In this document: positions 22,697 to 28,301 of the stretch, piece by piece
Layout of the letters: each line of letters starts with the position of its first letter
Position numbering within the stretch: position 1 is the stretch's first letter
From: JAPLLS01 sp041309145
Lineage (GTDB): Bacteria > Omnitrophota > Gorgyraeia > Gygaellales > Profunditerraquicolaceae
Length of the DNA: 30,347 nt
Direction of reading: 5' to 3'
NCBI GenBank assembly: GCA_041309145.1
Contig: JBFZAG010000160.1
Location: forward strand, 1 to 30,347
Program-made: the position numbers and the translations under genes
Notes under the pieces: generated by a model
Database searches by the model: none
What the model was told of the DNA's origin: nothing
The model's input: only the letters and a program-made list of their open reading frames with translations

Positions 22697-23902
22697 TTAA
22701 ATTTTTCCAAAAGCTACGCAGCAGTTGTTTCCTCCGAAAGCATAACTGTTATTCAGGACTACTTTCAGTTCGGCTTCGCGAGGAGTATTGGGAACACAAT
22801 CTATGTCGCATTCAGGATCAGGAGTTTCATAATTTATTGTTGGCGGGATCAATCCGTTTTTAATAGCAAGGCAGCAGGCGATTGATTCCAAGGCCGATGC
22901 CGCGCCCATAGTATGGCCTAACATGGATTTGATCGAGCTAACCGGGACTTTTCTTCCGCCGAATAAGGCGTTGATCGCTGTAGATTCTTCTTTGTCATTC
23001 TGGGTGGTGCCGGTGCCGTGGGCGCAGATGTAATCTATTTCATCAGGAGAAATTGCGGCGTCCTTGAAGGTTTTTTCCATTACTTTCTTGATCCCTTCTA
23101 GTTTGGGTATAGTAGGATGAAAAGCATCACAGGATAATCCGTAGCCGATAACTTCAGCGTAAACTTCGGCATTCCTTTTTTTGGCGCTTTCAAATGATTC
23201 CAGGAGCAATATTCCCGCTCCCTCCCCTAAAAGCATTCCCTTCCTATTTTTATCAAAAGGCCGGCAGATATCCGGGGACATAGCGTATAATCTTTGGAAT
23301 CCGGCAAAAGCGAAATGGGAAAAAGCGTCCGCTCCTCCTGCCAAAGCGAAATTCAGATCGCCGTTTTGGATCTGGTCATAAGCATAACCTAAAGCGTAAT
23401 TTCCCGCGGCGCAGGCTGTGGGAATAAGATAATTTATCCCTGTGGCGTTAAATTCTATGCCTACGTTGGCGGAAATATTATTTACCGCGGCTTGGAAGAT
23501 TTTTGAACGGTCTAGATCCTTGAGCCCGCTTTTGGCCCAGGCCTGAACCAAGTCTTCCATCGGCCTTTCGCCAGTGGTAGTGCCGAGAATTACTCCGACT
23601 TTTTTGTTGGGTATATCTTTACTGGAGATATTTGCTTCTTTAAGAGCTAAGGTTGCGGCAGCAATCGCCAACTGGGAAGCCCGCCCCAGGAATTTAACTT
23701 TTCTTTTAGGAATAAATTCTTCGGGATCAAATTTTTTTACTTCGCCGCCCATGTGGCATTTGAACGCGGTAGTATCAAAAGCAGTTACTTCGGATATCCC
23801 GGATTTTCCGTCTAAGAGTCCTTGCCAAAAATGACCCTTTCCTATACCGATAGAGGTAACAGCACCTAAACCCGTAACTACTACGCGTCTTTTATTTCTC
23901 AT
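22697..23902 (-). CDS. Beta-ketoacyl-ACP synthase II-like (FabF-type)
   Basis: A condensing enzyme of 401 aa that extends an acyl chain by decarboxylating malonyl-ACP. The triad is intact: Cys in IPTACAAG (C164), His in CAHGTGTTQND (H295), and Lys/His in KSMLGHTMG (K325, H330). The ATG at 23902 overlaps the dehydratase stop by 4 nt (ATGA) and starts right at MRNKRRVVVTG, so it is preferred to a longer frame from 23929. It is the closest in the window to housekeeping FabF, but its tie to a degenerate ketosynthase, ACP and dehydratase suggests a specialised set. It is the natural catalytic partner of the degenerate copy. Confidence 0.93.
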   Translation of the reverse strand: MRNKRRVVVTGLGAVTSIGIGKGHFWQGLLDGKSGISEVTAFDTTAFKCHMGGEVKKFDPEEFIPKRKVKFLGRASQLAIAAATLALKEANISSKDIPNKKVGVILGTTTGERPMEDLVQAWAKSGLKDLDRSKIFQAAVNNISANVGIEFNATGINYLIPTACAAGNYALGYAYDQIQNGDLNFALAGGADAFSHFAFAGFQRLYAMSPDICRPFDKNRKGMLLGEGAGILLLESFESAKKRNAEVYAEVIGYGLSCDAFHPTIPKLEGIKKVMEKTFKDAAISPDEIDYICAHGTGTTQNDKEESTAINALFGGRKVPVSSIKSMLGHTMGAASALESIACCLAIKNGLIPPTINYETPDPECDIDCVPNTPREAELKVVLNNSYAFGGNNCCVAFGKI

Positions 23903-24339
23903 TTCTTTTTTTTGACCGCAAATGAACAAGTCGCTTCTGCAACGATTTTTCCTTTTATGGTAGCAACAGTTTTAATTATTCCGGCGTAATCAAGTATCTT
24001 TATATTGTAAGCGTCAAGAATTAAAGTATCATTTGGAAAAATTGGACTCATAAATTCAGCTTGCACTTTAGCAAAGTAATAATATGGATGAGATCTAGCA
24101 ACTTTAGGTTTAGTGGTGTAAAATAAAATAATTCCCGCCTGAGCCATGGCTTCTATGGTTAAAACTCCAGGCATTACCGGCTGATCAGGAAAATGGCCTT
24201 TAAGAAAGTCAGACCCGGGGTCAATGAATTTCTCGGCGGTTATATGCTTACCTTTTTCAATTTTAGTAACTTTGTCTATAAAAAGAAAAGGCTCGCGATG
24301 AGGCAAAATAGTTTTAATTTTTTCTTTTCCCCAGATCAT
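23899..24339 (-). CDS. FabZ-like 3-hydroxyacyl-ACP dehydratase
   Basis: A hot-dog fold dehydratase, 146 aa, forming the trans-2 double bond during chain building. It has ILPHREPFLFID near the N-terminus, and the active site GHFPDQPVMPGVLTIEAM with H49 and E63, both present. Length is normal for FabZ. It follows the ACP gene by 4 nt and overlaps the ketosynthase by 4 nt. No enoyl reductase is in the window, so products may keep double bonds or use a reductase from elsewhere. Confidence 0.93.
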   Translation of the reverse strand: MIWGKEKIKTILPHREPFLFIDKVTKIEKGKHITAEKFIDPGSDFLKGHFPDQPVMPGVLTIEAMAQAGIILFYTTKPKVARSHPYYYFAKVQAEFMSPIFPNDTLILDAYNIKILDYAGIIKTVATIKGKIVAEATCSFAVKKKK

Positions 24340-24343
24340 CTTT

Positions 24344-24586
24344 TTATGCCTTTATCAGATTTTTCGCTAAGGCGATAACCTGGTTAAGGTTTCTGATTTT
24401 GGGAATCTCTTTTTCGGGGATGATGATTTTATACTTTTTTTCAATCACCGCCACGATCTCAATGGCTTTCATTGAGTCAACTCCCAGGTCATTGGCGAAA
24501 TCCGCGTCAGGCTTAATGTCAGCCTCAGGGATCTCGATGACTTCCGAGACGAGTTTCGCTATTTCCTTCTCCATACTGTCTGCCAT
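24344..24586 (-). CDS. Acyl carrier protein
   Basis: An 80-aa acidic four-helix carrier protein. The 4'-phosphopantetheine site is S38 in NDLGVDSMKAIE, with the usual DSM rather than DSL wording also seen in many ACPs. The C-terminal half is more basic than in housekeeping ACP. A strong Shine-Dalgarno (GAGGTG) lies 5 nt before the ATG. It lies between the degenerate ketosynthase gene and the dehydratase gene, so it is likely the dedicated carrier of this operon. No holo-ACP synthase is nearby. Confidence 0.95.
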   Translation of the reverse strand: MADSMEKEIAKLVSEVIEIPEADIKPDADFANDLGVDSMKAIEIVAVIEKKYKIIIPEKEIPKIRNLNQVIALAKNLIKA

Positions 24587-24598
24587 TTTACACCTCTT

Positions 24599-25828
24599 TT
24601 AGTTGTATTTAGAGATAATTGCCGTGGCATTATTGCCGCCGGGTCCGAAACAATTTACCATGATGTTATTAAGTTCCTGTTTCCGGGCTTTATTGGGAAC
24701 ATAATCTAAGTCGCATTCCGGATCTTTTTCTTTATAATTTATCGTCGGAGGGATTAAATTTTCCCCTAAAGCTGCTACAGAAGCGGCTAGCTGAAAGCAA
24801 CCGCTGGCGCTTACGCTTTCTCCGATCATTGATTTAATGGCGCTGATGGGAATAGTTTTAGAGTACATGCTGAAAACATTCTTGATCGCCGCGGTTTCCA
24901 GTTTATCTTGCAGGACAACTGAATTCGCCGCGGAACAAACATAGTCGATCTCCTCTTCGCTTAAGCCGGATTTCTTTATGGCCCGGGACATGGATTCGAT
25001 CAACCCTTCAGATTTAGGCGCATACTTGGCGGCCCTAAAGGCGTCAAAAGTTGATTCTACGGAAAGCACTTCAGCCAGGATGTTGGCATTACGGGCTTTG
25101 GCGGATTCTTCATCCTCAACTATCAGGACTGCGGCTCCTTCTCCCAGGATTATACCGTTGCGGCGCAAATCAAAAGGGCAGCAGATCTCTTCTCCTTTGA
25201 TCCCGGCCAGGAAATCGATCTTATTAAAACCTACAAATCCCGGGAAAGATAAACCTTCTACTCCGGCGACTAAAATAGCTTTAGCCCTCTCCGCCTGGAT
25301 AAAATCAAAGGCGTATTTAAGGCTGTCCAGGCCGGCGGTAAATCCGGTGGAAATTGTCGTGTTAAATCCTTTGATTTTATACCAGATCGAGATCTGGCTG
25401 GAGGGGAAATTCATGGTAGTGGGCGGAAAAAGCCCGGGGCTGGCGAACTGCGGGCCCTCTTCATGCACTTCTTTGCTGAATTCCGCCAGATCCCAGAGCG
25501 AAGAAAGCGTGGTTCCGGTGACCACTCCCACATCGTCTGTGTTTTCTTCAATTATCGCCAATTTAGAATCTTCAATTGCCAGTTTGGCCGCGGATAAAAC
25601 TAATTTCGTGGCCCGGTCGAGGTTGCGTAAACCTTTAACGCCCAGGAATTCTTCGGCATTAAAATCCGAGCATTCTCCGGCGGTCTTGGTTTTAAAAAAA
25701 GCGGTGTCAAATAAAGAGATCGGCTTGATCCCGGAGCGGCCTTCTTTTAAGGCCTTCCAGAAATTTTCTTTACCGATGCCATTAGGAGCGACAACTCCCA
25801 CTCCGGTTATAACTACTCTTTTTTTCAT
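24599..25828 (-). CDS. Degenerate ketosynthase, chain-length-factor-like
   Basis: A full-length (409 aa) ketosynthase-fold protein that has lost all main catalytic residues. The nucleophile position reads STGFTAG, with F163 where Cys is expected. The first His motif reads CSAANSV, with A300 in place of His. The KSMxGH motif reads KSMIGES, with E327 in place of His; the Lys (K322) remains. Length and fold motifs are otherwise well kept, so it is not a decayed pseudogene. This pattern matches KS-beta/chain length factors of type II polyketide systems, which pair with an active KS, though those usually have Gln at the Cys position. Its likely partner is the active KS at 22697-23902. The start overlaps the AbiEi stop by 4 nt. 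Confidence 0.88.
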   Translation of the reverse strand: MKKRVVITGVGVVAPNGIGKENFWKALKEGRSGIKPISLFDTAFFKTKTAGECSDFNAEEFLGVKGLRNLDRATKLVLSAAKLAIEDSKLAIIEENTDDVGVVTGTTLSSLWDLAEFSKEVHEEGPQFASPGLFPPTTMNFPSSQISIWYKIKGFNTTISTGFTAGLDSLKYAFDFIQAERAKAILVAGVEGLSFPGFVGFNKIDFLAGIKGEEICCPFDLRRNGIILGEGAAVLIVEDEESAKARNANILAEVLSVESTFDAFRAAKYAPKSEGLIESMSRAIKKSGLSEEEIDYVCSAANSVVLQDKLETAAIKNVFSMYSKTIPISAIKSMIGESVSASGCFQLAASVAALGENLIPPTINYKEKDPECDLDYVPNKARKQELNNIMVNCFGPGGNNATAIISKYN

Positions 25829-26409
25829 CGTTTAACCATGTTTTTTGCCAGTTTTAAGGCATCTTGTTGAACCTTAAGGGGGAATTTTTTGCTCAGCGCC
25901 AGGAATTTATTTTTATTGATCCCTTTGAGGTTCAACTCCTCCGGGCTAAGGTCGGTGAGGCCTTTATTTTTAAGATATAGCGTGTCTAGAAGCGCTTTAG
26001 CCGGATCGGCAATAAATACGCCATCCTTAAGTGTATAGCCGAAAAATAGCTCCTTTTTGATCTGGCGGAAGACAACGCTGCGGTCGCTTATCTTGAGATG
26101 TTTTGTTCTCCTGGGTGTGGCGAATTCGATTTCATAAGCGATCTGGTTAAGTAGCCCGAGTTTTCCCAAGCCATAGGTAAAAGAAAGATAGCTGGGCTGA
26201 TAAATGCTATTGGCGGCTTCAAGTACATCTGAAGGTTTTAAGGCGATTTCATAAAGGTCGCGTCGCAGCCGGCGTAAGATCTTCTGTTTGGTCAGCCGGC
26301 TCAGGGTTACTTTTCTATTTGCCGGTTTGAGACCAAGCAGCCGGCCGAGCTCGCGCGAGCTTAAAAAACGTTTTTCAGAAGCGAGCAGAGTTTCATAGAC
26401 ATTACGCAT
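25825..26409 (-). CDS. AbiEi-type antitoxin/transcriptional regulator
   Basis: A 194-aa protein resembling AbiEi antitoxins. It has an N-terminal winged-helix domain (about 1-60, SSRELGRLLGL and VTLSRLTKQK), then a middle stretch YLSFTYGLGKLGLL and a C-terminal part with VFIADPAKALLDTLYL, both typical of the family. AbiEi proteins repress their own promoter by binding inverted repeats. The gene overlaps AbiEii by 8 nt and the degenerate ketosynthase by 4 nt (ATGA). Gene order here is toxin-like gene first, the reverse of the classical abiE order, but both orders occur. Confidence 0.82.
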   Translation of the reverse strand: MRNVYETLLASEKRFLSSRELGRLLGLKPANRKVTLSRLTKQKILRRLRRDLYEIALKPSDVLEAANSIYQPSYLSFTYGLGKLGLLNQIAYEIEFATPRRTKHLKISDRSVVFRQIKKELFFGYTLKDGVFIADPAKALLDTLYLKNKGLTDLSPEELNLKGINKNKFLALSKKFPLKVQQDALKLAKNMVKR

Positions 26410-27082
26410 TGCGCGCCTCCAGTTCTTCCACCACCGGATAATAACTGCGCGGCAGGAATTTTCTCAATTCCTGGCGGATCTTGCCTTTGGGATAACCGAA
26501 TTTATTTTGATCAAACTTTACCCCGGTTTTCTGACAGATAAACCAGGAATCAAAAATGTCCCGCGGCATTTTGCGCTCTTTGAGCATAAGCAATTTATCT
26601 TTAAGGATGCGTTCCAGAGTAAAAGCAGTGGTTAAAATCGTCAGGTTAGTTACTGAGGACTTGGCTAAAGCGTTTGAAAAATCATTCTTTTTCTTTATTT
26701 CAGGCCTTCGTGAAACCTCAATTTTAAGCGATAAAGCCATATTCTGCCAGGTTTCTTTGATGCGGATCTCTGCAAGGTGGGTGTAATATTTGCTCGCCAG
26801 GTCCTTGAGCGAAAAACGGCTGTCGGAGGCGATTATTTTATGGATTACGGTTTTAAAATCACGAGCGCTTATGGGGGTTGTGCTTGAAAAATCAAGATCT
26901 TCGGAGAAACGCGGCGAGTTGTAGATCAAACGCAGAGCGGTTCCGCCCTTAAAAACAAGCGCGTCGGAGATCACTGACTCAAACAGCGCTTTGAGCACGA
27001 TTAGTTCAGCTTCTTCCCGGATGACCTGCTGCACGTCGATGCCGATCCGCGCGGCTTCCTGCAGGGCGAAATCTTTCTCCAT
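26402..27082 (-). CDS. AbiEii-type nucleotidyltransferase (toxin-like)
   Basis: A 226-aa protein of the AbiEii/AbiGii family, a DNA-polymerase-beta-like nucleotidyltransferase. In known systems it blocks growth, and in some it transfers nucleotides to tRNA. The signature FKGGTALRLIY (44-54) and SEDLDFS (60-66, with the two catalytic Asp D62 and D64) are intact. A Shine-Dalgarno (AAGGTGA) is 4 nt before the ATG. It lies downstream of a strong promoter with a palindromic operator and is the first gene of a transcript that would continue into the degenerate ketosynthase. Alternative: a recruited housekeeping nucleotidyltransferase. Confidence 0.87.
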   Translation of the reverse strand: MEKDFALQEAARIGIDVQQVIREEAELIVLKALFESVISDALVFKGGTALRLIYNSPRFSEDLDFSSTTPISARDFKTVIHKIIASDSRFSLKDLASKYYTHLAEIRIKETWQNMALSLKIEVSRRPEIKKKNDFSNALAKSSVTNLTILTTAFTLERILKDKLLMLKERKMPRDIFDSWFICQKTGVKFDQNKFGYPKGKIRQELRKFLPRSYYPVVEELEARNA

Positions 27083-27107
27083 ACGTTCACCTTAAGTAAA
27101 CATAATT

Positions 27108-27132
27108 GTATACTAACTAAGAACTAGTATAC
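27108..27132. promoter_or_regulatory. Palindromic operator overlapping the abiE promoter
   Basis: GTATACTA (27108-27115) and TAGTATAC (27125-27132) are perfect inverted repeats with a 9-nt spacer. The right half contains the -10 box (27126-27131). AbiEi proteins are known to repress by binding inverted repeats in their own promoter, so this is the expected operator. Confidence 0.7.
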
Positions 27133-27154
27133 ACAAAGAAATCCCTATTGTCAA
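27126..27154 (-). promoter_or_regulatory. Promoter of the AbiE pair and downstream ketosynthase genes
   Basis: On the minus strand TTGACA (27154-27149) and TATACT (27131-27126) are 17 nt apart. It lies in the 83-nt gap between FabG and AbiEii. With no other promoter seen until 19.2 kb, it may be the main start for the ketosynthase/ACP genes. Confidence 0.75.
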
Positions 27155-27165
27155 GGATCTATTTT

Positions 27166-27912
27166 TTACTGCATCGCCAGGCCGCCGTCGATGACGATGA
27201 CCTCTCCGGTTATGTAGTTGGAGGCGTCGCTGGCCAGGAATTTTGCCGCGTGGGCTACTTCTTCGGCTTTTCCGAACCTGGCCAGAGGAATTTGGGCCAG
27301 CATTTTGGTTTTAAGCGTTTCTTTGAGGTCTTTGGTCATGTCCGTCTCAATAAAACCCGCGGCAATGGCGTTGACCCGGATGTTGTAAGGCGCGACTTCT
27401 TTGGCCAGGGCTTTGGTAAATCCGATCACTCCGGCTTTCGAAGCCGAGTAATTCGTCTGGCGCGGCAAACCGATCACCCCGCTTACCGAGCTGATATTGA
27501 TGATACTGCCGCTTTTCTGTTTAAGCAGGCCGATGATTGCAGCGCGACAGAGATTGTATGTTCCCGTGAGGTTGGTCTCGATGACTTCTTGCCAATCGGA
27601 TTTATCCATCCCCATAAGAGCTTTATCTTTAGTTATGCCGGCATTGTTAACCAGGATATCCAGCCCCTGGAAATGTTCTTTGGTCTGGCTAACCCAGTCA
27701 GTTACAGCTTCGAAATCTTTAATATCCACGCAATAAGCTTTGGTTTTTCGGCCGAGTTTAGCTATCTCCTCTTCCAGCTTTTTGGCTTCGGTAACGTTGC
27801 TTCGGTAACTAAAAGAGATATGGCAGCCTTCTTTGGCCAGTTCCAAGGCTATGGCGCGGCCGATCCCCCGCGAAGCTCCGCTGATTATGGCTATTTTATC
27901 TTTAAGCGTCAT
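27166..27912 (-). CDS. fabG: 3-oxoacyl-ACP reductase, FabG-type
   Basis: An NADPH-dependent short-chain dehydrogenase reducing 3-ketoacyl-ACP, 248 aa. The nucleotide site is SGASRGIG (11-18), followed by NNAG (89-92). The catalytic residues are S142, Y155 and K159 in NYSASKAG, and the ending is EVIVIDGG. All fit FabG, though SDR assignments by sequence alone leave some doubt about substrate. The ATG overlaps the response regulator stop by 4 nt, linking it to the kinase/regulator genes upstream. The AbiE pair separates it from the rest of the ketosynthase set. Confidence 0.92.
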   Translation of the reverse strand: MTLKDKIAIISGASRGIGRAIALELAKEGCHISFSYRSNVTEAKKLEEEIAKLGRKTKAYCVDIKDFEAVTDWVSQTKEHFQGLDILVNNAGITKDKALMGMDKSDWQEVIETNLTGTYNLCRAAIIGLLKQKSGSIINISSVSGVIGLPRQTNYSASKAGVIGFTKALAKEVAPYNIRVNAIAAGFIETDMTKDLKETLKTKMLAQIPLARFGKAEEVAHAAKFLASDASNYITGEVIVIDGGLAMQ

Positions 27913-28283
27913 TTTAAGGCCTGTTTTATTATAGCAAGAAATTCGCTGGTATCAAAAGGTTTATATAAGTAGGCCGAGACTTTTAACTCTACGGCGCTCT
28001 TATATTTCTCTTCATCGGCGTATCCGGTGATCACTACTTCCGGGATCTGCGGCTTAGATTGCTGGGAGCGGATCTCCCGGGCGCCTCTGATAGTCTCAAT
28101 GCCGTCCATCTTGGGCATTCGGATATCCAGGACTAACAGGTCAAAATCTTCTACTTTGATCTTTTCCAAAGCTTCCACTCCGTTGGAAACTATTGTTGCC
28201 TCGTATCCTTCTTTTTTGAGCAGTTTTTGCAGGCTTTTGGTGATCATTGCTTCGTCGTCGATTACCAGGATCTTCTTGGCCAT
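27909..28283 (-). CDS. Single-domain response regulator (upstream copy)
   Basis: A CheY-like receiver (124 aa) with D9-D10, phosphoacceptor D53 in LDIRMP, T85 in VITGYADE and K107 in LYKPFD. There is no output domain. It lies 18 nt after the histidine kinase stop and overlaps FabG by 4 nt, so kinase, receiver and reductase are co-transcribed. It is similar to, but distinct from, the receiver at 18750-19127. A target protein is not visible; diffusible receivers of this type often act on other proteins in a relay. Confidence 0.92.
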   Translation of the reverse strand: MAKKILVIDDEAMITKSLQKLLKKEGYEATIVSNGVEALEKIKVEDFDLLVLDIRMPKMDGIETIRGAREIRSQQSKPQIPEVVITGYADEEKYKSAVELKVSAYLYKPFDTSEFLAIIKQALK

Positions 28284-28301
28284 GTTTAACCGTCCTTTCC
28301 G

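Noticed and set aside
24599..25828. Reading the degenerate ketosynthase as a pseudogene
   Set aside because: There is no frameshift or stop, full length is kept, flanking motifs are good and it is tightly coupled to its neighbours. Loss is limited to catalytic positions, which fits a chain-length-factor role.
24978..25835. Plus-strand ORF of 285 codons opposite the degenerate ketosynthase
   Set aside because: It is Ser/Pro/Arg-rich, as expected from antisense reading of a coding gene, with no domain or ribosome binding site.
27148..27972. Plus-strand ORF of 274 codons opposite FabG
   Set aside because: It is an antisense shadow of a clear SDR gene.
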